Source: Pleodorina starrii (lineage: Eukaryota > Chlorophyta > Chlorophyceae > Chlamydomonadales > Volvocaceae). Taken from it: a stretch of 64,000 bases of DNA. This document shows, piece after piece, positions 40,101 to 53,000 of the stretch. The notes beneath the pieces were generated by a model that was given only the letters and a program-made list of their open reading frames with translations, did no database searches and was not told the DNA's origin. The stretch covers positions 1,054,001 through 1,118,000 of the forward strand of contig BRXU01000002.1 in NCBI GenBank assembly GCA_030267565.1, read 5' to 3'. The position numbers and the translations under genes were made by a program. Position 1 is the first letter of the stretch. The number at the start of each line of letters is the position of its first letter.

Positions 40101-41708
40101 CCTGCTGTACACCCTCAACGAGCTGCTCAGCCGTACGGCAGTGCTCGTACAGCCCCTCGACTGTACGGAACCCGGCTGGAGCCCCGACGTCGTGGACGTG
40201 CCGCTGCCGCTGCCGCTGCCCACTGAGGCCGCCATGACGACGGCGGCGGCAGCGGCGGCGGCGGCTGCAAGTACGACAAGCCCGGCGGCGGCGGTGTCGC
40301 AGCTGCTGCCGAGCCCCTCCTTCTGCGTTGCGTCGACGACGGCGCCGGCGGCTCCTCCTGCACCCGTAGTGGTTCCAGGTACGGCGCCGTATGTTGGCGG
40401 CCAGCCTACGTCCTCCGAGAGTAGGTCGACGCACTCGGCACACTCGCACTCGCCTCCCTCTGGCCCTGCCGCCTCCCTCCGGCCCCCAGGCATCCGGAGA
40501 ACGGGCGGCGAAGCCGTGAGGGTGGTGCTCGAGCCGGGCTTGGTTTCGGGGCTGCGGCAGCTGGGGCTTGCGTCCTGCGTCGGCCACCTGCGCCTCATAC
40601 GTATGCGCGGTCCGCTGCCGGAGACAGAGCCGCAGCCCCACCCGCCCGCGCCGCCGCCCGCGCCAGCCACGGGCACCGGCGGCGGCGCCGCGCACACCAA
40701 CCCCTCGGCCTCGGCCTCGGCTGCGTGCGGACCGACCCATGGGTCACATGGGTCGGGAGCGGCCGCAGCGAGCCCGCAGACGCTTCTGGACCCGGTTGTT
40801 TCGCCGCCAACTAGGCAGCCGGGGCCAGCTGGTGGTGGCGGCGGCGGCGGTGGTCTGGAGGCAGAGTCGGTGGTGGCGGCGGCCGGTGGCGGCGGAGTGG
40901 GCGGCGGGGAGCCGTGGCTGCCGCTGAGCGTGCAGCTAGGGGTGCCGCTATACTGCCTGGACCTGTGCCGGGCGGTGTGCCGGGCGGCGCAGGCGGCGGG
41001 CTTCCTCACGCACGAGGGCCGGCGGACGCAGTTGCAGGTGCGCGCGGCTGAGGCGCGGCGCTGTTTGGGCGGCGGCGGCGGGCCCCCACGTCGTCGCCGT
41101 CCCTACGCTGCGGTACCTCTTTGTTACCTCCCACAGCTCGTTGCGGTGCAGCGGCGGCTTGTTGTGGATTGAGCAAGACGCATTACTTCCAAACGTCCTG
41201 CTCTTCCTTCCCCGCCCTGCTGTCAGCCTGTTGTCCCTATGGACTGCCACACCCAGATACCCTACGTCCCTACCCCCGCCCTGCCCTGCCCTGCTCCTCC
41301 TTCCCCGCCTCACGACCCCACGACCCCCTGCAGTCACAAAGGCTGCTCCATACCCAGCTGACAAAGCTCCTGGTGCAGTACTCCCACTGCTCTCAAGACG
41401 GCAGCTACGGCTCCTCCGGGGGGCTAGCTGCCGCGGCCGCCGCCAGCGACGCATTCGCGCCCTCCTCCGACTTTGCAGTCCCCACCACCGCCAGCGCCGC
41501 GTCTGTTGGCGGCGGCATCGACGCAGCCAGCGGCGGCGGCGGCGGCGGCGGGCCGGGAAGCGCCGGCAGTGGCCTGGCGCCCGGCGGCGGGCGGCTGAGC
41601 CCGGTGCTTCCGCTGCCGGCACTGAACCTGAGCTTCGACGGGCGGAGTCTGCAGCCCATCCGTCTGCGGGACAGTGTCCAGGGGCTGGGGTGCTTGTGCC
41701 AGGGGTAG
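34152..41708 (+). CDS. FAM91: FAM91 homologue (vesicle-tethering adaptor)
   Basis: Homologue of human FAM91A1, which with WDR11 and TBC1D23 helps golgins capture endosome-to-Golgi vesicles. Fifteen exons sum to an open frame of 1041 aa: 34152-34258, 34439-34556, 35373-35501, 35712-35846, 36049-36106, 36416-36615, 36903-37052, 37297-37369, 37878-38132, 38466-38567, 38749-38906, 39084-39238, 39532-39682, 40078-41037 and 41334-41708. Family blocks in order: YYDELLRCYKAW, LFPYHLSDYL, ITPFKYYLDMM, RSYDRVPNFT, LGIGRNEYI, EPWWRV, FAIPPLEGFVSNK, ASRLGFATR, the TGYLMMGALSPGLKRHSVTLFE junction, PLELLRKESLAGL, the HALLTPWDED region and WLPLSVQLGVPLYCLDLCRAVC. Exon 14 carries long Ala/Gly/Ser-rich inserts; the C-terminus ends with a conserved-looking LNLSFDGRSLQPIRL plus a short tail. 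Intron 8 (37370-37877) has a GC donor, CAG|GCGAGT, required by the frame. Confidence 0.92.
35847..35930 (+). repeat. G-run / GGGT repeats in FAM91 intron 4
   Basis: Starts right at the donor and contains many runs of three or more G, ending in tandem GGGT units, all on the coding strand. Sequence of this kind can form G-quadruplexes in the pre-mRNA. A second similar block is at about 37053-37162 in intron 7. Confidence 0.8.
37053..37162 (+). repeat. G-run / GGGT repeats in FAM91 intron 7
   Basis: Again begins at the donor of an intron (after exon 36903-37052) with repeated GGGT and G6 runs on the coding strand. It mirrors the block in intron 4. Confidence 0.75.
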
Positions 41709-43767
41709 GGGGTGCGCGGCGATGGCGGCAGCGCAGCGCAGCAGCCACGGCGGGTGTATGGATGGGGGGGGGCTGCAGGGTGCTTGTGCCCAGGACCCCA
41801 GGTATAACGGTAATAACGAGGAATTGCAACCGAAGGAGCCGAGCCGAGCCGAGCCGAGACGGGTGAATGGACCCGGCTTGTGTGTCAGGGGTAGCATTGC
41901 GCGGCGGTGGTGGCAGCACACTGCTTCGGTAGATAGGCAGGAGTTAGGGGCTGGGCTGGCAGCGCGCCAGGCTGCGGTGCAGCGCCGTGCCAGGGGGCGG
42001 CGGTGGGACGGGCCGCGGGGCAGCACACCAGCGCAGTAACTGCATTGGAGCTCTGGAGGCGTTCCCCGCACGTTGTGGGTTGTGGGAAAGCGTTCCCTGC
42101 ACGTTGTGGGATTGTGTGATGGTAGCTGGACTGCCGCCGCATGGGTGGACTGCTCTGCACTGCATGGGTCTCTGCGACTCGCCGGTCGGCACTGCTTGGG
42201 TCCCTGCGAGAAGAAAAGGACGAATGACGGCGGATACGGTAGCGGCGGTTCCTTGGTGGCAGGTGCTCCGGCCGACGCGGCGGCGCGTGTCGCAACGGCG
42301 TCTTTTCCTCAGCGGCATGAGCTGGACTGGAGCCGGCACCTGCGTCCGGCCGTCCCATGGGTCACCTGGCGAGTGGCTACTGGCTGGGAATGAGGCGGCG
42401 GTTGGAACATGCCTGCAAGCCCCTCGGCCGGGGGCTGTGGTTGGGGACATGCCCATGTTTGGAACTTATCACGGGATGTGACAGCTCGTGGCAAGCCGGG
42501 ATCTTCATTGACGGTTGGTGGGTTAGGGGGCAGCGTGTGGTGGGCGAGGGAGCGGCGACGGAGGGAGGGGATGTCGCTCCCGGCGGGGCCGCTAGCGACA
42601 TCGAGCTGCCTTATGTGTAGTAAACGTGGAATGCGTGAACGTGGAATGGAGATAATGTCGGGAAGTTGGGGAGACTGGAGGCGCGTCTTTCGATATGCCT
42701 GTTTCTAACACGTTGCCGCCAGGATGGCTCGCAGCTACATGGGCGAGCAGGAGGGCGAGCAGGAGGGGAGCGCAACCATCGCAACATCTTCCGGTCGCGA
42801 CCTCGTCACCGAGTGGCCTGTGGCCTGTGCTTTTGCGGTACACATTATTACAGATATTTTGGAGGGCAATTCCTGCGCGTTGCCAGGACAAAGCCCAAAA
42901 CTGCTGAATGGGCGGGCTGCGGATTTCTATCGAAGAGCGTCGACAGATAGCCGGCGATTTGTCGCTGTTCGCTGACAGTCAGCCGCCCAGACGAGCGCCA
43001 TTTCGACTCAGACTAAGCACCTGAGTAGTCATTGAGAAATAGCTAACTTTTTCATTTGAAACTAGGCAAAAATTAGGCAAAAACTATGGGACAGAAATGC
43101 ACCGCCGGGACAGTGACCCAAGGGGACCAAGGCGCCGTCATATACAGCAGCAATGCCTGAGACTTTAAAGAAGACGAATCGAAGCTGTCCTGCCTGAGCG
43201 GGGTGTTCATACCTGAGGCGACTACCCTCTGGCAGGGTGTTCATACCTGACTACACACATACGCTGGTTCCGTACCTTTCAGAGACTAAGTCTCGCATGG
43301 CTCCAGTCCAGACACCTGCTTTATGTCAAACCATTTGTACACTTTAACAGCAGGACTTATTATGACAAGTTTATGCTCGGTTTATTTATGGAAGCGGCCT
43401 TAACCAGGGGGCCGAGGAGCCTTGGAACTGGGCGCGGCAGAGTGTGCCTTTTCGAGGGTAAGCTTGTGCTTACAATACGTGATGGACTTTGCTGGACGAA
43501 CAAGTCGAATAGTGTGGAGACCTTGACCATCAAGCACCCAATGCACTTTTTTCACCGTCCACTTCGGGGCGTCCTTAGCATGACGGCCACTTGTTTGGCC
43601 CAATTACCTTCGTAGCATGGAACTCTGCGATGCCTCCTTATAAGGTTTGAGTACCTACACAGCTGTACTTTAGCCTGCCCTGCTCTTGCACGACGTAAAC
43701 TCTTCCAGCTCTAATGCGTATAATATATCTACATGCCACAGACCTCTGGCGCCGTTACTGAACCCGC
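41709..43767. other. FAM91 3' flank and WD40-gene promoter
   Basis: The first part is FAM91 3' UTR or flank, with small direct duplications (for example GCGTTCC…CGTTGTGGG, twice within 42058-42110). A 16-bp duplication, GGGTGTTCATACCTGA, occurs at 43201-43216 and 43235-43250. The 42990-43740 part is AT-rich and precedes the WD40 start codon, so it is a likely promoter. An 83-codon ATG frame at 42724-42975 has no family resemblance and is left unannotated. Confidence 0.4.
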
Positions 43768-46700
43768 ATGGAGGAGTTGCACAGCCCATGGAGCCCTCCG
43801 CGTCGGGCCCGCACCGCTCGGGGCATCCGGCCAACGACCCCCACAGCCTGCCACACCTTTGACCACATCGATGACGTACTCCACCGGTCCAGCATCGGCG
43901 GCAGCGGCAACGGAATGGTGTCGCCGTACGCGCAGCGCGCTCGGCCACCCTCCAGCGCCTCCGCCAGCGGCCGCGAGTCCGCCCGCAGCCCCAGCGCCCG
44001 AATTCGGCGGCCCGCCGCGGACAGCCGCAATCCCTTCGGACTCTCGGCGCCCACGCTGGCCCTGATGAGGAGCTTGCGGATCAGTACCCACAAATTCCCG
44101 GTCCTGGCGCTGGGCACCGCCGCCTCCACGCCCATGCAAACGCACCACCAGCCCTCGCCGCACCCCAACGCCCAGAGGCACCGAAACACCACCGCAAATG
44201 TATTCCACCACGGCAACCACATGCACAACGGCCTGTCCTTCTCCGAATCGGCGCGGCCCCGTCGGGCGCCTGGCAACCTCACCATCCCGTCAGGCCCCCT
44301 GGCCACGCCGCCCGCCAGCCCCGCGAAGTCCCCCTCCGGGTACGTCCCGCGCCCCCTTTCTGTATGTCCCGCCGCCCACCCACCTCTCAAACACCGGAGC
44401 CGGCCGGTGCGCGTGTGGCGTGACTAGCGCCTCCCTGGACCACCTCCTCCAATCCCAGGCAGCGCAGCAGGCACACGCACAACCCGAGACGCACCTCTCC
44501 ACAGCACACCACATCGCCCGACATTCCTTTTCATCATCAAACACAGCGCTCCGCCCCCCACTCGGATGATGCAAGCCGAGCCGAGCCGAGAGGGTTGGGG
44601 CGGGGCGGGGCGGGCCGCCTGCTCGGCAGGATTGGCGGCGACACGCGCCGCGGGACGCCCCCCACCGCGTGCATTGACAGCTCCGCACCCCGGCCGGGAG
44701 CCGCAGCACACGTTCTCCCGTCCATCCATGCATCCATCTATCCATGCATCCGTCCATGTTGGATATATCCGTCCATGCATGTGTCCGCTGCCGTGGTTCA
44801 GGCTGCCCGGGCTGGAGCGCGGCCCCTCCACGAACGGCCGCTCTGGCTCCCCTCGCGGCCTGACGCCGTCGGGCTCGGAGGGCGACGTGTACGCGACCCA
44901 GATGCTGGCGCTCACGGAGCATCTCCAACAGATGCAGGCCAAGGAGGAGCGGCGGGGAGCCAGCCCCGGCAAGGCAGCGGCCGCACCGACAAACGGCGTG
45001 CCGCCGGTGCGTGGGAGGCGGGGGGACGGGCCGCGGGGCAGCAGGCTGGGGGGCGATCCGAGTGGGACCGGGTCTACGGGGCGGGGGTGGTGGATTCGGG
45101 CGCCCAGGGATATGGTACGCGCACTTGCACGCGCTTGCGAGGTAAACCACCAGCAGGAAAGGCTCCCACGTGCCGCGGTCCGGCGGCGGCGGTGGTTGCA
45201 TTTGCACAGCCACCCGGGTGCTTGGTGCATGGTCGCATCGCTTCTCAGTGGCGTGGAGGGCGGACTGCAACTCGAGCTGCAACGCAAATGGTCCGCAGCC
45301 GGCGCCGCGCGAGTCTTGAGGGTCTCCACCTCCCAACGCGTACTCCCAGCCGCTGCCGCTGTGCACCTGGTTGGGCGCGTGCTGCTGCTTGCTGCCTGCT
45401 CACTCCCTGCCGCTGCCCCCTGCCGCCCGTGTCCCGCGTGATCTGGCTCCCCCCGTGATCAGGCCCGCTTCTCCCACATGGGCAACGAGGCCCTCCGGGG
45501 CGTTGCGGCCCAGGAGCGCGAGCGGGAGAACCTGCTGTACGGCGGCATCTCGGTGGCGGCCATGCAGCAGCGCCTGCAGCACAAGTTCGGGGAGGAGGCG
45601 GCGGCCTTCATGCTGCACGACCTGAAGCAGGTGGGGAAGGGAAGGTTGGGCGCGGGAGGAGAGGGGAGTAATTAAAACGGCCCGGGACGAGGGAAGGGGA
45701 GGGGTGTGGGGCGTGGCGTCTGGAGGCGGGGCCGGGGATCGAGGGTGTGTCCATCTGCCCCTCCCTGGCTCTCACTCCGGCTCCGGCTCTGGGGTGCACG
45801 CGCCAGCCGCATCACCCACCCACCCATGTAGGTCGACTGACCGACCCAAATCGGTTCGGGGGCCGCCTTCCTTCCGACATCACCACAAGTGGCTCACCCG
45901 CCCGCCCAACCTCCGCCCACCTCACCCACCACCTCACCCACCTCGCCCACCTCACCCACTACCTCACCCACCTCACCCACCGCCTCGTGGTGGCACATGC
46001 AGGTCCCCGAGCACCTGCACGTGCTGTTCTACATGGTCATCCTGCAGCTCCGGGAGCTTCCCTCCCCGCTGCCCTCCTCCCTGGGGGAGGCCTACTTCGC
46101 CGTCTTCGCTCAGCACTTTGACCGCACCGTCAGCGCGGCGGAGCGCCGTCACGTGTCGTACCGCACGCAGGTGGCGCAGCTGCAGGTGCAGACGGCGGTG
46201 CAGCTGGAGGCGATGCAGACCAAGGTGACGGAGCTGTCGCCGCGCGGCGCGCGGCCCACGGCGCAGGCTCAGCTGCAGCAGCTGCAGCGGCACGTGCAGC
46301 AGCAGGCGGTGGAGCACCAGGCGCAGCTCAAGGTCTACGCGGCGCAGGCGATTGCGGCGCAGGAGCTTCACGCGCAGGTGGGGTGGGCGCGGAGCTGGAG
46401 CTGGAGTGAGGGAGAGAGGGAGGGGGATTGGGCCTGCAGGGCTGCAGGGAGGGCGGAGCGGTAGGGGCGGAGCTGGAGTGAGGGAGGGAGGGGGATTGGT
46501 GGGCCGAAGGGAGGCTGCCGGGCTGCTGAATTTTGTGTTGGTGTGAAGGGGGCTGCCTGGGGCGGAGGTGCGGGGCTGGGGGCGCTTGGAGCCAGGGCTG
46601 CTTGGGACGTGGGCACCCGGAGCGGGGGGGCAAGGGGGGCCGGGGGTGGGGTTGGGGCGCCAGGACCGTCCGTGTGCCGTGCGTTGGTTGCTGTGTGATT

Positions 46701-49700
46701 GGCGCGAGTGGGGTGCCGGGTGCCCCGCGCGTCAGTCAGCTTGCAGCAGCAGCACTCGGCGCGCTCAGCGGCGTCCTCAGCGGCCCCAATGACTGCAACC
46801 TCCTCCGTCATTCACCCGACTCATCCACCACCCCCTCATTGTTACATAAAGGACTAAAGGAGCAAACCCTAAAACCCTGACCCCCATCAGGTGATGCGGC
46901 TGCTGTGCGTGGCGGTGGCTGCTCAGGAGCGCCTGAGCACCGCCCAGCTTGCCTCCATGGGTTTCGAGGGCGCGCTGCAGCACCTGCCCGCCTGGGAGGT
47001 GCTGTTCCACGTGCGTGACGGCGTGCTGGTCATGGCCGACCCCTCCCTGGAGGCCTGGCTCATGGACAAGCGGGCCGCCAAGCAGTTCGCGGCCGACCCG
47101 CGGGTCGGTCACGCAGTGCTGGGCCACCACTACCGCCTGGTGGCGGAGCGCGACGTGCGGGCGCTGGATCTGTACGGTCTGCGGTACGCTGTACTGCATC
47201 TGCTGCTGAGCGACGAGGAGGTGACGGGGGGCGAGAGGCTGCTGATGGACGCCGAGTATATGGAGCAGGTAGCTGGGGTGGGCGGGACGTGGAGGTTGGG
47301 TTGAGTGCTGGACCGTGGGTGCGATTAGCCCATACCCTTCATCGCCCTGAGTGGCCCCGCCTCCGCCTCCTCCATCGCCCGGCCCGCCCGGTGTCTTGCC
47401 ACTCCTGACTTATCTGCCGGCGGTTGTGGTAGCAAGCGACCCGTGCTGTGACCGGCATGGCGCGTGTTGCTGTTGCTTATCTTCACCTCTTCCAAACACA
47501 TACACACACATAACACAACACAAGACACAAAACACGCTTGCACACACACACAAAGTCACACACCCCTACACACCCCTGGTTGCACTCGCAGGTGTTCCGG
47601 CGCCAGGAGGAGGGCACCCTGTATCTGACCCTGTTGCGCCTGACCCACAAGACGGAGGTGGTTTCGGAGGTGCTCCGCTGGCTGCGCAACAACATGGGCG
47701 CCCTGCGAGCCTTCCCGCGAGCCGTCATGGCGCTCTGGCAGGCCGCACCCTCGCGGACCCTCCTCGCGCGGCTCGTGGCGGCCGCGGAGGGGCGCGCCTC
47801 GCCCGTCGCCAAGCACCACTACGGCGGCCACGGCTCCGTCAGCGGCGGCGCCGGCGACGCCGAAGGCGTCGCCGGCGCCGGCGGCGAAGCCGCCGCTGCC
47901 GCCGCCGCCGCAGGTGGCGGGGGCGCCGGAGGCGCCCCCCTCTCCCCACGCAGCGAGCCGCGGCTGCGGCCCACTCGGCCCCAGTGCAAGCTGCTGAATC
48001 CTCCGCCGTTCTGGCCAGCCGCCATTACGCAGCTGCCGGGTCACAGCGGCGGGGTGACGGGGCTGGTGTTCGATCGACGCAACCGGCTGCTGGTGGCTGC
48101 TACCGCCGCCGGCACGGTGCAGGTGTGGGACCACGCCACGGCGCGCTGCGTGGGCACGCTGACGGGCTACAGCCCCGTGGTGCCCTGCGTCGACATCCAT
48201 CCGCTGGGCAAGCTCCTGGCCGTCGGCTCGTCCACTGACTGTGCCGTACGTGTACGAGCGCTGGACTCGGGCAGCGGCCCGCTGCTGGTCTTTAGCGAGC
48301 CACAGCCCGACCCGGTGGTGAAGACGCTGCTGGGGCCGCGCAATGCCGTGGTACGGCACCTGTCGTACAGTCCTGACGGGCACCTGCTGGCGGTAGTGTA
48401 CGGCGACGGTACGGTAACGGTGTGGGACCCGGTCAAGGGCGTACGCAGCTCCACCATGCCGGTTCTCAATAGGGCCACAGCGGCGCGATACGCCAGCTTC
48501 TCGCCCAACGGACAGGCAAGTCTCACCGTTCGCCCTTGGCGTGTGGGGCTGTCCTTCCGTCTCGGGGTACCAATCGCTTGTCTTGCTTGTTGCTTCCTGG
48601 GGCGGTTCACACGGCGCCATTCATGGGAGTGTGTTCGGGGCTGCAGGGTGCGGTCCGGGGGCCGCTGTCGGCTCTTTTGGGTGCTCGGGTTGGGCTTTGC
48701 GAGGCGGTGAGGGCCCGAAACTGCTGCCCAGCCCGATGGCCTGGCCTGCGCTGCGCGCCGAGTTGCTCTTCGTGAGAGGTGCCGCGAAGCAGGTCCACTT
48801 CCCGATCCCTCCCTCCCTTTACTTTCCGACCGCCCCACCCTCCCCTCCTCCCCGTCTCCCTCCGCAGCTCCTGGCGCTAGCCTGCGCCAACGGCACCATC
48901 CGCGTGTGGCACCTGGAGCGCCTCAATCCGCTGCACATCAGTGTGCTGCGTGCGTACGACAACAACGTGCCCATCCGCACGGTGCACTACAGCCCGTCGG
49001 GGCTGCTGCTGGCGTCGCTGGCGGAGGGGTGTGCGGAGGTGGTGCTGTGGGACGTGGCCACGGGTCAGCAGCTGCAGGTGCTGCAGGGTCAGGCGGGCGC
49101 GGCGCCGGTGCGGGCCATCGCCTTCAGTCCCGGGGGGCTGCTGCTGGCGACAGCAGGTGCGGGGGTTTTGGGGTTTAGGGTTAGCGTGGGTGGGTGGGCG
49201 AGGGAGCTGCGCGCGTGATGTGCACGGCCTGCATGGGCCTGCATGGGTGCGTGCGGTGGACTTGGAGGAGGGAGGGAGCGACGGAAGCGGATCGTGGGGA
49301 TGAGCCGCGCCGAGCGGCTTTGCACGCCCTGCTGCTGTGCTGCAACCACCGGCGCCCACACCGCACAGGTGCTGACGGCCCTTTCGCCCGCTGGGCCCTT
49401 TCAACCTCCGTAGAACCTCCGTAGCGCCTCGTCGTAGCTGCCATTTGCCGCCCGTTTTCATCGCAAAGCCCAGCGCAGCGCGTGCTGGAACAGGAACCCG
49501 CTCCCGCACACTCCCCCTCCAATCTCCCGCGCCCGCCCACACGCCCGCCCACACGCCCGCCCACACGCCCGCCCGCCCACACGCCCGCCCACACACCGCA
49601 TGGCGCCTCAGGCGACGACGGCGATGTGTGCGTGTGGAACGCCAGCACTCGCGGGCAGTGGTTCCAAGCCGCCTGCCTCCGCGGCCACGCCTACGCCGTC

Positions 49701-50002
49701 AACTCCCTGGCCTTCAGCCCCTGCGGCCTGGTGCTGGCAACCGGCGGCAACCAGGACGTGGTGCGGCTGTGGGACATGGGCTCCATCCTGCATCGCAGCG
49801 AGGCGCAGCGGGCGGATAACGGATACGGCATGGGGACTGCGGCGGCGGCGGCGGCAGCGCAGCAACAGCAGCCGGCCACCGTTATCCGCGGCGATGAGGC
49901 GGCGAGCAGCGGGCGGCACCCGGCGCCCGGTGAGTCTAGGGTTTCGTGGGGCTGCGGAGGGCGCAGGAGGCAGTGGGACTGTGGGGGCTGCTGCTGCTGC
50001 GG

Positions 50003-50062
<60 letters not shown>

Positions 50063-53000
50063 GGGGTGGAAGATGTTCCGCGCGCTTGGTGGACAGAGCG
50101 GCTGCCAGGGGGCTGTGGCTGCGGCAGGGATAGGTCGGTGCTTTGGGGGCCTGGTGTGTGCGTGTGGTTGTGGTTGTGGTTGTCCGTCTGGGTGGCCTGG
50201 TGCTACTAGTCGCTAGAGCTGGAATGCCACAGCCGTCCGTCTTGACCTGCGCTGCTGCCCCCCTAAGCCGCAGTCCGAACGTGCCCCCGTAAAGCCGCCG
50301 CCTAGCCACCTTCCGCTCTACGTCCCTTGTCCTCCCCCGCCGCGCGCGCCTGCAGGCGTCATCTCCTGCATGACCCACAACCCCAGCGGCACGCAGCTCG
50401 CCGCCGGCCTGGCCGACGGCTCCGTGTGCGTGTGGGACGCCGTGTCGCCGCGGCGCTGGGTGCGGCTGGTGGGCGACCACGGCCGACCCGTGGGTCGCGT
50501 CATCTACTCGGCCGACGGCAGCAAGCTCGCCTCCGCCTCCGACGACGGTCTCATCTGCGTCTGGAATACCAATGACATGGACGTAACAGGCACGCACCTG
50601 ATCGTGTCCATCCAAGTGGACGCCGCGTTGGAACTGGCGGCCGGGGGCGGCCTCGGCTCGCCTAGCCGCACGACGACCGCCTGGCAGGCCCCCGGCAGCA
50701 GTGGCGGCGCCGCCGGCGGCGCCGCCGCCGGTGGCGCCGTCCGGCGCCACAGCCCCGGCGCGGGCGGCTGGGTGACGCTGTCCTGCAGCGTCGCCGTCAG
50801 CCCGCGCGGCAACCACCTCGCCTCCGCGCACGACGACGGCACGGTACTGCTATGGGAGCTGCCGTCGGGGGCGCTGGCGGCGCGGCTGCACGGCCACTCG
50901 CGGCTAGCGTACGGCCTACAGTACAGTCCGGACGGGCGGCTGCTGGCGTCGTCGTCGGACGACGGGACGCTGTGCCTGTGGAGTCCCGAGGCGGCGCTGC
51001 GGGCGGCCCCGGAGGACGAGCCACCGCAGCCGGTGGGTTTCGGTTGTCGGTTGTCGGTTGGCGCGTCTGGATTATGAGCTGCTGCAGTCTGTTTGTCTTC
51101 TCGCGCGCGTGTGGTGCGCTCTCGCACGTGGTGATGTGCTGCTGGGTCCAGGCAGCTGCTCTTCGTGGTTCGCTCGCTGCGCCTTTCTGAAGCGGAGGCC
51201 AGGCAGACGTTTCCGCCACCACCACCGCCCGGAGACAGACACCCGCTTCAAACCCCACTCCGCCCCGCCGCGCCCCGCGCCACTCCCTTCCCATCCCCCG
51301 CACCGGGGGCTGCAGCCCATTACCTTTCTACCAACCAACCAACGCATTTCCCTCTCAAACCCAATTCCCAAGTCCCAGTTCCTCTCTCTCCAATCACTCT
51401 CCCTCCCTCCCCGGCCCCCCGGCCCCCGAACCCCCCTGCCCCGCAGCTCATGACTCTACACCACCAGGATCACGTCTACGGCGTCGACTTTGCGCCCAAC
51501 AACGTCCCCGCCCTCGCCTCCATCAGCCGCGACGGCACGCTAGCCACATGGGACCTTCGCACCGGTGCCTGCACCGCTTCCGTGCCGCACGGCCACGGCA
51601 CCGACTCCAAGGCCAGCGTGGAGGGCGTTCGCTACAGCCCCGGCGGCCTGCTGCTGGCGACCTGGGCCAGCAAGGACGGGCTGGTGCGGCTGTGGCATGC
51701 GGCCTCCTGCACGCTGCTGCGGGAGCTGGGCGGGGTGGAGCTGATGGCGTGGGAGGGGCTGGGTCCGGGGCCGTGGGCGGCGGTGCTGCGGACGGACTAC
51801 GCTCCGTTTGTGGTGCGGCTGCCGGAGCGGGCGCTGCTGCTGGTGAGCCGGGGAGGCAGGGGGAGGGAGGGAGGGAGGCAGGGGGGTAGAGGGAGGTAGA
51901 GGAACGGGGAGGGAGGGAAGGAGGGAGGGAGAGGGAGTCCAGTGCTTTTGGTTGCGTGATGGGCTTAGCTGGTGCCTGCAGGTCGCGGCGCCGCTGCGCT
52001 GGCCAACCCGGGTTGACAGGGCCGGCTGTGTAATGGGATGGAAGGGATGGTGGAAGGGGAAGGGACGATGGATGGGATGGGATGGGATGGGATGGGATGG
52101 GATGGGATGGGATGGGATGGGATGGGATGGGATGGGATGGGATGGGATGGGATGGGATGGGATGGGATGGGATGGGATGGGATGGGATGGGATGGGATGG
52201 GATGGGATGGGATGGGATGGGATGGGATGGGATGGGATGGGACTCGACGTGGCGCGACTGATGGGCTGCGTCTGCGCCCCTCCCTCCCTCCCTCCCTCGC
52301 AGGAGGCGGCGGCCATTGACGCGGGGTTGGCCCCGGAGAGCAGCCCCGAGTACCTGGCAGCGGCAGCGGACGAGGCGGCGGAGGGGCTGGCGAGCGCGGC
52401 AGTCGGCCTCACGCCTCCTTCCCAGGTACAGTGCCTGTGCCCTACCGTTTGCTACGTAGGGGCTTTCGCCGTGCCCTTGGAATGGGATTGGATGGGTCGT
52501 TTAACAGCGGACCCAGAGGATCACCCACCCGCCACCTCTGTGGCTCAGCTTGTCCCACTTCCCTTGCCGGCCGGCCCCTCCACCAGCACAGACGGTGCCC
52601 ACTCTTACGGTATTCCCCTGCTTCTGTGACCGTCTGTTCGCCAGTCAAGCTTGTCTCGCCAAACTCATTTCCTGCCCCCTGCTACCCGCCGCCGCCGCCG
52701 CCCCACCCATGAAGCCCGGCAGCCATGTAGGGGTGCCACACACCCGGTACAGCGCACTGCACTGCCCCCCTCTTCGCGTCCACGTCCCCCAACCCGACCC
52801 GCACCGCACTTCACTCTCATTACACACACACACACTTCCATCCCCTGCCCCCCTGCCCCGCTGCGGTATTTTCTTTTTACCCCCCCAGGTTGGCCCGGCG
52901 GCTCAGCGGCGGCACGAGCAGCTGGCGCTGTGCCGGCAAGTAGAGTTCCGGCCGCGAGACGACCCGCTGGTACCGGTGGTTCCCAGCCACCAGGCCGCGC

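Noticed and set aside
42724..42975. 83-codon ATG frame between FAM91 and the WD40 gene
   Set aside because: No resemblance to a family, no repeat of its sequence elsewhere, and it sits in a probable 3' flank.
52038..52319. Frames made of repeated Met-Gly-Trp-Asp-Gly
   Set aside because: Produced by the GATGG microsatellite in an intron of the WD40 gene.
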